Positions 9,030 to 18,910 of a DNA stretch of 64,000 nt are shown one piece after another (within the stretch, counting starts at the first letter, position 1; each line of letters opens with the position of its first letter). The stretch spans positions 124,001 to 188,000 of the forward strand of contig NZ_SBII01000009.1 of assembly GCF_004028155.1 (NCBI RefSeq), in the 5' to 3' direction. The notes under the pieces were generated by a model, which saw only the letters and a program-made list of their open reading frames with translations, had not been told where the DNA came from and searched no databases. The DNA comes from Flavobacterium cerinum. GTDB lineage: Bacteria; Bacteroidota; Bacteroidia; Flavobacteriales; Flavobacteriaceae. Both the position numbers and the translations under genes were made by a program.

Positions 9030-9094
9030 TTAGTCATATTTATCATACTGGAACGTAAATTGAAATCATTAATCAAAAATAAATAAATTAGATT

Positions 9095-11704
9095 ATGAAC
9101 TTTGCCAATTTTACCATAAAATCACAAGAGGCCATACAAAGGGCGCAGCAACTCGCTCAAAGCTTTGGCCACCAGCAGATAGAGAACGAACATATCGTAA
9201 AAGCCATTTTGGAAGTTGACGAGAACGTAACTCCTTTTCTGCTAAAAAAATTAAATGTTAACTTAGGTTTATTCCAGCAAATACTGGACAGTACCCTACA
9301 AAGCTTCCCCAAAGTTTCGGGAGGTGAAATGACACTTTCACGCGATGCGAGTACTGCACTTAACGAAGCCTCCAATATTGCCCGTAAAATGAACGATGAA
9401 TTTGTTTCTATCGAACATTTACTACTTGCAATATTTGCTTCAAAAAGTAAGGTAGCCCAAATATTAAAAGACCAGGGTGTAACCGAAAAAGGCTTTAAGG
9501 CCGCTATAGAAGAATTGCGTAAGGGTGAAAGAGTAACTTCTGCAAGTGCTGAAGAAACCTATAACTCACTTAACAAATATGCTAAGAACCTCAACCAGAT
9601 GGCCAATGACGGCAAGCTGGATCCTATTATTGGACGTGATGAGGAGATCAGGCGTGTGTTACAAATATTATCACGACGTACCAAGAATAACCCAATGCTT
9701 GTAGGTGAACCCGGTGTGGGTAAAACCGCAATTGCAGAAGGACTGGCACATCGTATTATTCAGGGCGACGTTCCTGAAAACCTTAAAAACAAAGTAGTAT
9801 ACTCCCTGGATATGGGTGCACTAATTGCAGGTGCAAAATACAAAGGTGAGTTTGAAGAGCGATTAAAATCGGTGGTAAAAGAAGTGACCTCTGCCGAAGG
9901 TGATATCGTACTCTTTATAGATGAGATACATACTCTTGTAGGTGCCGGCGGTGGTGAAGGTGCTATGGATGCCGCCAACATATTAAAACCTGCCCTTGCC
10001 CGCGGAGAACTTCGTGCCATAGGTGCTACAACGCTTGATGAGTATCAAAAATATTTTGAAAAAGATAAAGCCCTTGAGCGTCGTTTCCAAAAGGTAATGG
10101 TAAACGAACCGGATACCGAAAGTGCTATATCGATGCTTCGTGGTATCAAAGAAAAATATGAAACACACCACCAGGTGCGAATTAAGGACGAAGCTATTAT
10201 TGCAGCGGTTGAATTATCGCAGCGTTATATAACTAATCGTTTCCTTCCGGATAAAGCGATTGACCTTATGGATGAAGCAGCGTCTAAACTGCGTATGGAG
10301 ATCAATTCCAAACCGGAAGAACTGGATGTACTGGATCGTAAGGTCATGCAGCTGGAGATTGAGATTGAAGCCATAAAACGTGAGAACGATGAAGCAAAAT
10401 TGAAATCGTTAGGAATGGATCTTGCCAATCTTAAAGAAGAACGTAACGAGGTTTATGCGCGCTGGAAAAGCGAAAAAGATATTGTAGACAACATACAGGC
10501 TGCTAAAACAGATATTGAGAACTTTAAGCTTGAAGCTGAAAGAGCCGAACGTGATGGCGATTACGGTAAAGTAGCCGAAATTCGTTATGGCAAGATAAAA
10601 GATGCTCAGGAAAAACTGAACCAAATGGAACAGCATCTTGCAGAAAACCAAAATGGTCAGAGTCTTATTAAAGAAGAAGTAACCAGAGAGGATATTGCTG
10701 AAGTAGTTGCAAAATGGACCGGTATCCCTGTAACAAAAATGCTTCAGGGTGATCGTGAAAAACTGCTTAAGCTGGAAGATGAGCTGCACAGACGTGTAGT
10801 GGGGCAGGAAGAGGCTATCGAAGCAGTAAGCGATGCGGTGAGAAGGAGCCGTGCCGGTTTACAGGATCAGAAAAAACCAATAGGTTCGTTCCTATTTCTT
10901 GGTACAACCGGTGTTGGTAAAACAGAGTTAGCAAAAGCACTTGCCGCTTACTTGTTTGACGATGAGAATGCCATGACCCGTATTGATATGAGTGAATATC
11001 AGGAACGTCACAGTGTGAGCCGATTGGTTGGTGCACCTCCTGGATATGTAGGTTATGATGAAGGTGGTCAGCTTACAGAAGCCGTAAGGAGAAAACCTTA
11101 CTCAGTAGTATTACTGGATGAGATCGAGAAAGCCCACCCGGATACATTTAACATACTGTTACAGGTATTGGACGAAGGCCGACTTACAGACAATAAAGGT
11201 CGTGTGGCCGACTTTAAGAATACGATTATCATTATGACGTCCAACATGGGTAGCAGCATCATACAGGAGAAATTCGAAACGCTGAAAGGCGATGTTGAAA
11301 GTGCTATTGAAGCTGCAAAAGTTGAAGTACTGGGCTTACTGAAACAAACAGTTCGTCCTGAGTTCATCAACCGTATAGATGACATTGTAATGTTTACACC
11401 GCTGAGTGCCGATAACATCAAAGAGATCGTTGGTTTACAGATAAAATCGGTTACAAAATTATTAGCACAGCAAAACATTACACTCGATGCAACACCGGAG
11501 GCTATAGAATACCTTTCTAAAAAAGGTTATGACCCGGACTTTGGTGCGCGTCCGGTAAAACGAGTTATTCAGAAAGAAGTTATGAACGAATTATCGAAAC
11601 AAATACTTTCCGGTAAAGTCACAACAGACAGTATTATATTACTGGATAGTTTTGATGGAAACCTTGTCTTTAGAAATCAGTCTGATCTGGTTGACAAAGA
11701 ATAA
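9095..11704 (+). CDS. clpB: ATP-dependent chaperone ClpB
   Basis: Hexameric AAA+ disaggregase that works with DnaK to recover aggregated proteins after heat stress. 869 residues, usual length. Order: Clp_N repeats (about 1-145), first AAA+ domain with Walker [16 protein letters not shown] (about 205) and Walker [13 protein letters not shown], the coiled-coil M domain (about 400-540), then a second AAA+ domain with [15 protein letters not shown] (about 610) and [11 protein letters not shown]. The M domain distinguishes it from ClpA and ClpC. Monocistronic, with a strong terminator. Confidence 0.98.
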   Translation: MNFANFTIKSQEAIQRAQQLAQSFGHQQIENEHIVKAILEVDENVTPFLLKKLNVNLGLFQQILDSTLQSFPKVSGGEMTLSRDASTALNEASNIARKMNDEFVSIEHLLLAIFASKSKVAQILKDQGVTEKGFKAAIEELRKGERVTSASAEETYNSLNKYAKNLNQMANDGKLDPIIGRDEEIRRVLQILSRRTKNNPMLVGEPGVGKTAIAEGLAHRIIQGDVPENLKNKVVYSLDMGALIAGAKYKGEFEERLKSVVKEVTSAEGDIVLFIDEIHTLVGAGGGEGAMDAANILKPALARGELRAIGATTLDEYQKYFEKDKALERRFQKVMVNEPDTESAISMLRGIKEKYETHHQVRIKDEAIIAAVELSQRYITNRFLPDKAIDLMDEAASKLRMEINSKPEELDVLDRKVMQLEIEIEAIKRENDEAKLKSLGMDLANLKEERNEVYARWKSEKDIVDNIQAAKTDIENFKLEAERAERDGDYGKVAEIRYGKIKDAQEKLNQMEQHLAENQNGQSLIKEEVTREDIAEVVAKWTGIPVTKMLQGDREKLLKLEDELHRRVVGQEEAIEAVSDAVRRSRAGLQDQKKPIGSFLFLGTTGVGKTELAKALAAYLFDDENAMTRIDMSEYQERHSVSRLVGAPPGYVGYDEGGQLTEAVRRKPYSVVLLDEIEKAHPDTFNILLQVLDEGRLTDNKGRVADFKNTIIIMTSNMGSSIIQEKFETLKGDVESAIEAAKVEVLGLLKQTVRPEFINRIDDIVMFTPLSADNIKEIVGLQIKSVTKLLAQQNITLDATPEAIEYLSKKGYDPDFGARPVKRVIQKEVMNELSKQILSGKVTTDSIILLDSFDGNLVFRNQSDLVDKE

Positions 11705-11724
11705 GATTAGTAATTAGCAAATAC

Positions 11725-11754
11725 AAAAACACCCCGCGATTGCGGGGTGTTTTT
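11725..11754 (+). terminator. Terminator after clpB
   Basis: ACACCCCGC, GATT loop, GCGGGGTGT (9-bp GC-rich stem, extended by A/T pairs to 11725-11754). T run on the plus strand and A run upstream, so it could also end the convergent small membrane gene. Confidence 0.93.
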
Positions 11755-11773
11755 ATTAGGTGCTCCTATCATT

Positions 11774-12016
11774 TTAGCGGGCACTTTTATATTCATAGTA
11801 TTGTCGTATGGTTTGGATGTCTTTGTTAAGATGTTTTCTTCTAATTGCAATAAAATATATTGAAACCCCTACAGCAAGGCAGGATAAAAACAGGATAAAC
11901 AATGTATTGATAAGATAATCACTAAAGGTTATATTATCAAAATTAAAGTCATTTATAAAAAGATAACCCGTAAACAGAAGGATGACCAATAAAAACAGAT
12001 AGTACAGTGGTTTCAT
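11774..12016 (-). CDS. Small membrane protein of unknown function
   Basis: 80 residues with two hydrophobic segments (about 4-22 and 35-58), followed by a basic cytoplasmic tail (RRKHLNKDIQTIRQYYEYK). No conserved motif recognised. ATG at 12016; no strong promoter box. Its coding status rests on good length, two clean transmembrane helices and placement between a terminator and an intergenic region. Could be an inner-membrane accessory protein; function unknown. Confidence 0.6.
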   Translation of the reverse strand: MKPLYYLFLLVILLFTGYLFINDFNFDNITFSDYLINTLFILFLSCLAVGVSIYFIAIRRKHLNKDIQTIRQYYEYKSAR

Positions 12017-12291
12017 ACACGTAAATATTAATCGTTAGACATTCGCTCAAAACACGATACAAGTTCGGGATTTAATTTACCATACTGTATAACTTTGTGA
12101 CGCTATAACTTTTGATTATGTTTTTTTTTGTAGCCTTTGTAGTATATGTTAAACTAAAACCTTTTTAAAACAAAGCATTAACACAAAATCTGACTTTAAA
12201 CATCATTTGTGTTAATATTTTTTTAATCACACATAATAATACTCTATTTAGTCTCAAATTTGTAATCACACCTTTAACCTGTTTAACTGCA
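12017..12291. other. Intergenic region upstream of the hydrolase lipoprotein
   Basis: AT-rich stretch. A plus-strand TAACTTTG at 12090-12097 matches the -7 consensus and would give a leader of about 190 bases for the gene at 12292, but no well-spaced -33 element accompanies it. No ORF or strong hairpin seen. Confidence 0.4.
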
Positions 12292-13236
12292 ATGAAAAGA
12301 TACATATCCCTTTTACTACTTCCTTTCTTTTTACTAAGCTGTTCTGCAGCCAAAGACAAAAGCAACCATGCTTTATTCAAATCAAAAAAAGAAGAACAAA
12401 AGTATATTAAGGCGTATAACAAAAGTCTTAAACTGTGGCCGGTACCTTTTGAAGAAAAAGACGTTACTACAAGCTTTGGTACTGCCCACATCATAATTAG
12501 TGGCCCTAAAAATGGTGAGCCCCTTGTATTACTTCATGGTATGGATGCTACTTCTACCATGTGGTACCCTAATATAAAAGCATTCGCTAAAGAGTATAGA
12601 ATTTACGCTATTGACTATATAATGGAAGCGGGAAAATCTGTGCTTAAAGAAAATAAGAACCTCAACAGTGAAGAGATCGTTACCTGGTACAATGAGATCT
12701 TTGATAACCTGAAATTAAAAAACATCAATTTATTAGGCACATCACGCGGAGGATGGAATGCAACACTCTATACGATCAAACATCCCGATAGAGTCAAAAA
12801 GTTATTATTACTGGCTCCTGTACAAACCTTTGGAATGATTAGTATGAAACCTGATCTGATAAATGCCGCTAACTTTAAAATTGCTCCCAACAGGAGACGT
12901 TTAAAAAAACTTATTGAAGATTTTTCATTGTATCCTGAAAAAATTGACCCCATTATAAAAGAACAAATCTATTTAGGTAATGACTATAGCAAAACCAAAT
13001 TGGACTTATTTGCTATGAAACCATTTAGTGATGAAGAACTAAAAAGCCTGAATCTTCCTGTGTTAGTTTTAGTAGGCGATCATGATATTTTAAATCCTAT
13101 AGATATTATAAAAACTGCTGCAGAGAAAATACCAAATGCACATGGAGCAGTAATTGAGAGCGCAGGCCATTTTCTTACTATAGACCGACCCGAGGATGTA
13201 AATAAAAGAGTACTTGATTTTTTAAAAGAAAAATAA
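12292..13236 (+). CDS. Alpha/beta-hydrolase lipoprotein
   Basis: 314 residues. Signal peptide with lipobox LLSC (Cys about 17), so anchored in a membrane. Alpha/beta-hydrolase fold: oxyanion-type LLHGMDATSTMW, nucleophile elbow GTSRGG (Ser near 151), acid in LVGDHDILNP and His in SAGHFLTIDRP near the C-terminus, so the full triad is present. Related proteins hydrolyse esters or act as haloperoxidase-like enzymes; substrate unknown. Stands alone, with the next gene 125 bases downstream. Confidence 0.88.
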   Translation: MKRYISLLLLPFFLLSCSAAKDKSNHALFKSKKEEQKYIKAYNKSLKLWPVPFEEKDVTTSFGTAHIIISGPKNGEPLVLLHGMDATSTMWYPNIKAFAKEYRIYAIDYIMEAGKSVLKENKNLNSEEIVTWYNEIFDNLKLKNINLLGTSRGGWNATLYTIKHPDRVKKLLLLAPVQTFGMISMKPDLINAANFKIAPNRRRLKKLIEDFSLYPEKIDPIIKEQIYLGNDYSKTKLDLFAMKPFSDEELKSLNLPVLVLVGDHDILNPIDIIKTAAEKIPNAHGAVIESAGHFLTIDRPEDVNKRVLDFLKEK

Positions 13237-13361
13237 AATTTCAAGAAGTAAACAATAAAACGCTATAGCGCTAAATAACAATCAAATTGGTAACAATTCC
13301 TTCATTATTTCTAATCATTTCCCGAGGATTATTTCTGTAAAATTGCCGCAAAATATTCTAC

Positions 13362-14303
13362 ATGAGAAAAATAATACCTTTGGTTTTTTTATCAGTTTGT
13401 TCTTTTCTATTAATAAGCAGCTGCAGTGACAGCAATGACGACAAAATAAAATGCACAGATATTACAGCCTTTGAGATCGTACAGCAGGCAAATCAGATAA
13501 ACTTTTCTATTACGGCTTCAAATGCACTTACCTACGAAGTAAGCTATATCTTGAGCGGAAGCAGTTACGACCCCAACAACGGTACTATAATAACCTCTAA
13601 TTCTCCTATCGGATCGATACCTGCGAATTTATTAAACACACACGATTATCTTTTTTATGCGCGAACCGTTTGCGACGGCAGTAATAAAGGTAAATGGATA
13701 GGGCCAAAAAAAATTACGCTACAGCAATACTGCGATACTCCTTCTGATCTTTATATAACAAGTCAGTTCTTTAGATGGAACGAGTCACATCTGTATGGTG
13801 AAGAAGCTTCAAATTATCAGATTGAGTATGGCCCTCTGGGTTTTACTCATGGTACAGGTACGATTGTAACCGTTAATAACAGTGTTTTTTCAGGTTACAC
13901 ACTTACCGCAGGACAGCATTATGATTTCTATGTAAGAGCATATTGTAAAAACAATGTAGGATATGGCAACTGGGCAGGACCTATTTCATATTATGCAGGC
14001 AATGGCGTGAATCAATGTGAATCTCCAAAAAACATAAGTTATGAAACGACAAGCATACAGCCATCTTACAGTAAGGTAGCAGTAAAATGGAGTGTAGATA
14101 TTTTTAATGGTCCGTTTAACTATGAATACACTTTAGTACCTAAAAACGAAGTAATAAAAGAAGGAGACATCCGTACCAGCAAATCGGGAGAATTCCCGGT
14201 TTACAATAATTTATACAATGGTATTGACTATGATTTTTATGTAAGAGCAAAATGTAATGATGATAAGAAAAGTGAATGGACTAAAAAAACAATAGTATTT
14301 TAA
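13362..14303 (+). CDS. Fibronectin-type-III-like lipoprotein
   Basis: 313 residues. Signal peptide and lipobox LISSC at about 21, followed by SDSNDDK, the acidic/Ser-rich tail often seen on exported Bacteroidota lipoproteins. The rest holds three units of about 95 residues that resemble fibronectin III modules, each ending in a pattern such as YDFYVRAYCKNN...GNWAGP. The same wording occurs in the FN3 modules of the two large T9SS proteins downstream. Probably a surface-exposed binding protein; ligand unknown. Confidence 0.75.
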   Translation: MRKIIPLVFLSVCSFLLISSCSDSNDDKIKCTDITAFEIVQQANQINFSITASNALTYEVSYILSGSSYDPNNGTIITSNSPIGSIPANLLNTHDYLFYARTVCDGSNKGKWIGPKKITLQQYCDTPSDLYITSQFFRWNESHLYGEEASNYQIEYGPLGFTHGTGTIVTVNNSVFSGYTLTAGQHYDFYVRAYCKNNVGYGNWAGPISYYAGNGVNQCESPKNISYETTSIQPSYSKVAVKWSVDIFNGPFNYEYTLVPKNEVIKEGDIRTSKSGEFPVYNNLYNGIDYDFYVRAKCNDDKKSEWTKKTIVF

Positions 14304-14324
14304 CACGTCTAATATATCCAACAG

Positions 14325-14349
14325 AAGAGTGCTCAAGGGCACTCTTTTG
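14325..14349 (+). terminator. Terminator after the FN3 lipoprotein
   Basis: AAGAGTGC (14325-14332) pairs with GCACTCTT (14339-14346) around a six-base loop; T-rich downstream sequence follows. Confidence 0.8.
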
Positions 14350-14415
14350 CTTTTTATACAGTATTTAATTGATCCAAAATAGTAATTTTGACGAACTACA
14401 TCTAAAAACACTATT

Positions 14416-15267
14416 TTGAACATTACAATTAAAAACGAACTGCTAACTGCAACCATTAATCCACAGGGTGCAGAACTCAACTCCTTAAAAAGCGATAGCC
14501 ATGAATACATATGGGAAGGAAATCCTGAATTTTGGGGAAAGCACTCCCCTATCTTGTTCCCTATTGTGGGTACACTTAAAAACAATTTGTACACTTACAA
14601 GGATGATGCCTATCACATGACCCGTCATGGTTTTGCGCGTGATAATCAATTTACAATAAAACATCACACTGATAATAGTATAGTCTTCTCTTTAACTTCA
14701 AATCAAGATACCTTAAAAATGTATCCGTTTGAATTTGAACTGGAACTAAAATATACTTTAGTAAACACTACGCTGACATTAGATTATATGGTAACAAACA
14801 AAGGAATCGACAGTATGCCTTTTTCTATAGGTGCACATCCTGCTTTTGCATTACCCGGCAATTTTGATGATTATAGCCTTACATTCGAAAAGGATAAAAC
14901 GTTAGTAAGTACACAGTTAGAAAATGACCTGTTATCAAATAAAACGATTAGTTTGCCTACACATGGCGGAAAATTGCCACTATCTTACAACCTTTTTAAA
15001 AATGATGCCCTTATTTTAAAAAGCACATCTTCAAATTATGTTGACATTGCTAAAAACGACGATCCGTTTTTAAGAGTTACTTATAATGATTTTCCGCATC
15101 TGGGAATATGGACAAAAGAAAACGCTCCCTTTTTATGTATCGAACCATGGCAGGGATATTCTGATTCATTCGACTCTAATGGAAATATTTTAGATAAAGA
15201 AGGTATCATTCTATTAAAATCGGCAGAAAAATTCAATGCCGGCTTTTCTATACAGATATTCCATTAA
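14416..15267 (+). CDS. Aldose 1-epimerase family protein (LacX/GalM-like)
   Basis: 283-residue galactose-mutarotase-fold protein, probably interconverting anomers of a hexose or hexose-6-phosphate. Motifs include NPQGAELNSLKS near the N-terminus, the HGFARDNQF segment (catalytic His), SIGAHPAFALP (second His) and the C-terminal CIEPWQGYSD with the catalytic-type Glu. The start is a TTG (14416-14418): no ATG fits, and the conserved NITIKNELLTATI directly follows. A TAATTTTG box is at 14383-14390. Cytoplasmic, no signal peptide. Confidence 0.87.
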   Translation: MNITIKNELLTATINPQGAELNSLKSDSHEYIWEGNPEFWGKHSPILFPIVGTLKNNLYTYKDDAYHMTRHGFARDNQFTIKHHTDNSIVFSLTSNQDTLKMYPFEFELELKYTLVNTTLTLDYMVTNKGIDSMPFSIGAHPAFALPGNFDDYSLTFEKDKTLVSTQLENDLLSNKTISLPTHGGKLPLSYNLFKNDALILKSTSSNYVDIAKNDDPFLRVTYNDFPHLGIWTKENAPFLCIEPWQGYSDSFDSNGNILDKEGIILLKSAEKFNAGFSIQIFH

Positions 15268-15327
15268 ATTTTGTGTAGTCAACGCAACTTCTTTATTAAA
15301 TTTACATCTAAACAAAAATCAGAATAC

Positions 15328-15732
15328 ATGAAAACTATAAAATTTAAATTCATTGCTTTTTTAATTGTCCTTGCAAGTATAAGTGCCTGCTCTACTGAAA
15401 AAAATGAAGGCTACTGTTTCAGATCAGTATATACTGCTGTAAAATCGGTTGCCGGACCTGAGACAACTGCTGTAAATACAGCTATTACAATAAATGTAAC
15501 TTATGTACCATTAGGCACATGTGGAAAATTCAAGCAATTTACAGAGTCAACTACATTCCCAAAAGAAATTAAAGTACTTGTAGATTATGAAGGCTGTAAT
15601 TGTTTACCTACGGAAAAAGAGGAAACAATACCTTATTCTTTTACAGCAACTACAGCCGGGGAATATATTTTAAAATTTCAAACGGCCGACCCAAGTTCTC
15701 CGGTTACCAAAAAAATTACAGTTACAGAATAA
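15328..15732 (+). CDS. Small lipoprotein, unknown function
   Basis: 134 residues from the ATG at 15328; the longer frame upstream would add residues ahead of a clear signal peptide. Lipobox ASISAC then STEKNEGYCF. The mature part reads as a single beta-sandwich with TTAVNTAITINVTYVP and a C-terminal PVTKKITVTE, resembling small immunoglobulin-like lipoproteins. It holds four further Cys after the lipobox (GYCF, GTCGK, GCNC), so disulfides are likely. Ends at a terminator. Confidence 0.75.
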   Translation: MKTIKFKFIAFLIVLASISACSTEKNEGYCFRSVYTAVKSVAGPETTAVNTAITINVTYVPLGTCGKFKQFTESTTFPKEIKVLVDYEGCNCLPTEKEETIPYSFTATTAGEYILKFQTADPSSPVTKKITVTE

Positions 15733-15736
15733 TACT

Positions 15737-15765
15737 AAAAAATCTTCCGTTATGGAAGATTTTTT
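15737..15765 (+). terminator. Terminator after the small lipoprotein
   Basis: AAAAAATCTTCC (15737-15748), five-base loop, GGAAGATTTTTT (15754-15765). Perfect 12-bp stem ending in T. Confidence 0.85.
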
Positions 15766-15787
15766 AATTTTGTAAGAACTTCTTTAA

Positions 15788-15795
15788 TATATTTG
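15788..15795 (+). promoter_or_regulatory. -7 promoter box of the ABC ATPase gene
   Basis: TATATTTG, with TTTG at 15769-15772 upstream (15-base spacer, a little short). Start of transcription near 15802 leaves about 12 bases before the ATG at 15814 and argues against the upstream TTG start at 15793. Confidence 0.5.
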
Positions 15796-15813
15796 AGAAC
15801 CTACCTACACATT

Positions 15814-16965
15814 ATGAATGACTTTCAAAAAAGTTTTGAAGAAGTAAAAGATCTTATAAAATTTGGAGATTATGCTCTGGCAATAAAACGACTCCTGGAT
15901 TTTACACTTGACACGCAAAACATCGAATTTTATAAAAAAACCGATCAGTTTCTGGATTGGATAGATGAGAATCAAAATAGCACTACATTACCCGAAAAGA
16001 TTTTGACTTTAGTTAATGATCTCTATGCTTTTTTATCTGACAAACCCTTAAAAACTAAAGAAAAGATACTCGAAGCAAATGGGTTAATCAAGAAGTATTC
16101 TTCTTCATTTTCCCTTGGCCCAATAAATCTGGAACTTTTTGAAGGAGATATTGTAGGTCTTGTAGGTGAAAATGGAAATGGAAAAACCACTCTCTTACGA
16201 TTATTATGTGGTGAACTTTACAATTCATCAGGAAGCATTAAATATAATTTTGATTACGAAGATCACTATGATCTTAGGACCAAGCTTGTATACATACCAC
16301 AACGCACTGATACCTGGCATGGTTCTATGTATGAGAATCTTGTATTTACAGCCGCATATTATGGATACACTCCCGAAGAAAACAACCTTATCGTTAATCT
16401 CACTATTGCCCGTCTTGGACTGAGAAAGTTTCGAAATCATAAATGGAAAGATCTTTCTTCAGGCTATAAGATGCGCTTTGAATTGGCAAGGATGCTTTTA
16501 AGAAAACCGCGAGTATTGCTTATAGATGAACCTTTGGCGAATCTGGATATACTGGCGCAGCAAACCATACTAGAAGATTTCAAAGCAATAGCTAAATCAC
16601 CTTTCAGGCCTATCGGAATAATTCTGAGTTCACAACAACTGTATGAAGTTGAAAAAACATCCGATCAGGTTATTTTTCTAAAAAACGGTATTCAAAAAAA
16701 CCTACATAATACTACAATAAATGATAGTGAAAAAGAAAACGATCTTATAATTGAATTTGACAGTGAATGGAGTCAAGGCAGCCTAAATAAAGTTTTATCA
16801 CAAAAAAAGCTTATATCACTTCAGTTTAATGGAGGTACCTATATAGCGACCTTCGATAATACAAAAACCATGAATGACTTCATGGGTGATATTATCGAAA
16901 ATAACATTCCCGTAAATTACATGAGAAACATATCAAATTCAACAAGACGTTTTTTCGTTTCATAA
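15814..16965 (+). CDS. ABC transporter ATP-binding protein with N-terminal extension
   Basis: 383 residues. An N-terminal helical region of about 90 residues has no recognised fold. It precedes a normal ABC ATPase: Walker A GENGNGKTTLLRLL (about 117-130), a Q-loop-like YIPQRTDTW, the signature as LSSGYKMR instead of LSGGQ, and Walker B VLLIDEPLANLD. The C-terminal 90 residues follow the H-loop region, where SSQQL stands in place of the usual His-containing SSH, so the switch His seems to be missing. It is followed after 10 bases by a membrane gene that could be its permease. Substrate unknown. Confidence 0.85.
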   Translation: MNDFQKSFEEVKDLIKFGDYALAIKRLLDFTLDTQNIEFYKKTDQFLDWIDENQNSTTLPEKILTLVNDLYAFLSDKPLKTKEKILEANGLIKKYSSSFSLGPINLELFEGDIVGLVGENGNGKTTLLRLLCGELYNSSGSIKYNFDYEDHYDLRTKLVYIPQRTDTWHGSMYENLVFTAAYYGYTPEENNLIVNLTIARLGLRKFRNHKWKDLSSGYKMRFELARMLLRKPRVLLIDEPLANLDILAQQTILEDFKAIAKSPFRPIGIILSSQQLYEVEKTSDQVIFLKNGIQKNLHNTTINDSEKENDLIIEFDSEWSQGSLNKVLSQKKLISLQFNGGTYIATFDNTKTMNDFMGDIIENNIPVNYMRNISNSTRRFFVS

Positions 16966-16975
16966 CAATAGTAAA

Positions 16976-18526
16976 ATGCTTAAAAAAACACAAAATTACC
17001 TCCTGCTGAACCATCCACTTTTGTGGAACATAAAATTTGTCCCTGTATTTATTATAGCAGCTATTATAAATCTATTCTTCTTTTTTGGTGGATATATATA
17101 TGGCGTTATAGACTTTACTAAAATAAAAGACTCTTACAGATATAATGACAGCACTCCTGTATTTGTAATATTCCTGAGCATTATTCTCTCACTCTTAGTT
17201 CTTATAATTTGGATTGTATACTACATTCGAAATAATGCTTTTAAAACTTTTTATCCAAAAAAAAGGATGTCTCTATTTAAAGAATGGGGACTTATTTTTA
17301 TATTATGCATAGTAAATTGTTCTTATTTTATTTCTTTCACCTATGCGTATGAATTGCGGGCCAGACATTACTATGAAAAAAATGAATTGGTAAAAAGACT
17401 GGATATATTATCTAAAGCTTCAATATTTACTCAGGGAGGTTACGACAGATCCGAAGACACTATAATAAACCAGCAGGATATAAAAAGAAAAAACTTTATT
17501 TATTTTGGAAAAAAATATCAATTTGGTTCGTTGCTTAATAAATCTATGGAGAATTTTACACTCCAGAGCCGGGAAAAAGACTCCATTAATAAAAGAACAG
17601 TGATGCACTGGCTTGTAGAAAACAGGAAAGATTCTGTTAAAAATATTTTGACACAATTCCAGAATATATCTACTGAGCACAATCTCAAAAGCAACATTTC
17701 GACTGAGCAGTGGATGGATTTAGTATATAATTATCCCGAATTTATAAATTATAAGGTTGTTGGTAATGACAGTTTTAGTCCTGTATATGGATACAATTCA
17801 AATTATATTTATGATGAGTATAATGACGAATATAATTACACACAAAACACTATTGACCTTTCGATAAACATTCGGAAAATTGTAAAAAAAGATACTATTT
17901 ATTACCCTAAATATTATGTTCCTTTAAGTCAGCTAAAATCAGCCTATAGTAAAATGTCGAAAGCGTGGGTAAATCCTGAAGCTAATACAACTGTTTTATT
18001 AGGGCTTTTATATTTTGCATTAGGCTTATCGGTTCTTATATTTTCTTTCAGGGTAACATCCGGAAGAAGTTGGCTTATTGCAGCTGTGTCTGGTGGTATT
18101 CTTGTAGTTATTACTGCTTTAATTTCCGTAATAATCTCCGAAACATTAGGTAGAGAGAGATTGCTATTAAGAAATGAATACCTTTTTATTGCCATCTGGG
18201 CGGTACTCACAATTATTTTATTGATATACTACTGTATAGCTTTAAGAAAAAAATCGAAAGGAATTTTGGGGATTGTCTTAAACTTACTGCTATGGCTTAT
18301 TCCTTTCCTATTACCTGTTATATATGATGTTTCACATAAATTAGCAGCATCCTTAAATACCGACTATATAAAAGATGAAGCTTATGTAATGGTAGAACAC
18401 CCATTATACATCTGGCTGGACCAATATATGGGCATAATGTTTTTTGCTAATTTAATATTTGTAATTTTATCTATGTATTACTTTACTATTTCTATAAAAA
18501 AGTGGAAAGGAATAGCAGAAGGATAA
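16976..18526 (+). CDS. Multi-spanning membrane protein, probable partner of the upstream ABC ATPase
   Basis: 516 residues. Transmembrane segments appear near 20-42, 60-85 and 108-125. A soluble loop of about 200 residues (extracytoplasmic by inference, rich in Tyr and Asn, YNSNYIYDEYNDEYNY) follows, and then about five helices from 345 to 510. Two or three helices, large loop, then more helices is the layout of many ABC-2 type permeases, though no family motif was recognised. Gene order and the 10-base gap tie it to the ATPase. It ends one base from the convergent VF530 gene. Confidence 0.7.
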   Translation: MLKKTQNYLLLNHPLLWNIKFVPVFIIAAIINLFFFFGGYIYGVIDFTKIKDSYRYNDSTPVFVIFLSIILSLLVLIIWIVYYIRNNAFKTFYPKKRMSLFKEWGLIFILCIVNCSYFISFTYAYELRARHYYEKNELVKRLDILSKASIFTQGGYDRSEDTIINQQDIKRKNFIYFGKKYQFGSLLNKSMENFTLQSREKDSINKRTVMHWLVENRKDSVKNILTQFQNISTEHNLKSNISTEQWMDLVYNYPEFINYKVVGNDSFSPVYGYNSNYIYDEYNDEYNYTQNTIDLSINIRKIVKKDTIYYPKYYVPLSQLKSAYSKMSKAWVNPEANTTVLLGLLYFALGLSVLIFSFRVTSGRSWLIAAVSGGILVVITALISVIISETLGRERLLLRNEYLFIAIWAVLTIILLIYYCIALRKKSKGILGIVLNLLLWLIPFLLPVIYDVSHKLAASLNTDYIKDEAYVMVEHPLYIWLDQYMGIMFFANLIFVILSMYYFTISIKKWKGIAEG

Positions 18527-18754
18527 CTATTTTAGTTTAGGTAAAGTCCTTATGTACAGCTCTTCTACTTTTTTACGTGCCCAATCAGTTTTTCGTAAAA
18601 AGGTAAGACTGGATTTAACGCTAGGGTTCTCTATAAAACATTTAATTTTTATCAGTTCACCGAGTGTATCAAACCCATAATAAGCTACAAGGTCTTCGAG
18701 TATTTTTTTAAGTGTGATACCGTGGAGCGGATCTTTTGAAGTCGTATTTTCCAT
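18527..18754 (-). CDS. VF530 family (DUF2132) DNA-binding-like protein
   Basis: 75 residues. Strong match to the remembered VF530/DUF2132 pattern: DPLHGITLKKILEDLV, YYGFDTLGELI, then CFIENPSVKSSLTFLRKT and DWARKKVEELYI. The family is small, basic and helical and has a solved structure suggesting nucleic-acid binding, but its cellular role is not established. It is tail-to-tail with the membrane gene, with no room for a terminator between them. Confidence 0.9.
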   Translation of the reverse strand: MENTTSKDPLHGITLKKILEDLVAYYGFDTLGELIKIKCFIENPSVKSSLTFLRKTDWARKKVEELYIRTLPKLK

Positions 18755-18871
18755 GCTGTAAATGTAGCAAATAAAAAAGACACTTTTCTTTACACAAGGT
18801 TATCCAAATCAGCTTTAAAGTAAAGAACCCTATGTTTTGAAAAATTATAAAAATTGTAACTTACTATACAG

Positions 18872-18902
18872 TTGCGCCTTTGAACTATTGTGCTTACATT
18901 TG
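18872..18902 (+). promoter_or_regulatory. Promoter of smpB
   Basis: TTG at 18872-18874, 20-base spacer, TACATTTG at 18895-18902. Transcription should begin near 18908-18910, right at the ATG of smpB (18911). Confidence 0.7.
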
Positions 18903-18910
18903 CAATCCTT

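Noticed and set aside
12165-12494. Minus-strand frame of 109 codons
   Set aside because: Antisense to the alpha/beta-hydrolase start, Leu/Phe/Lys low-complexity composition, no start signal.
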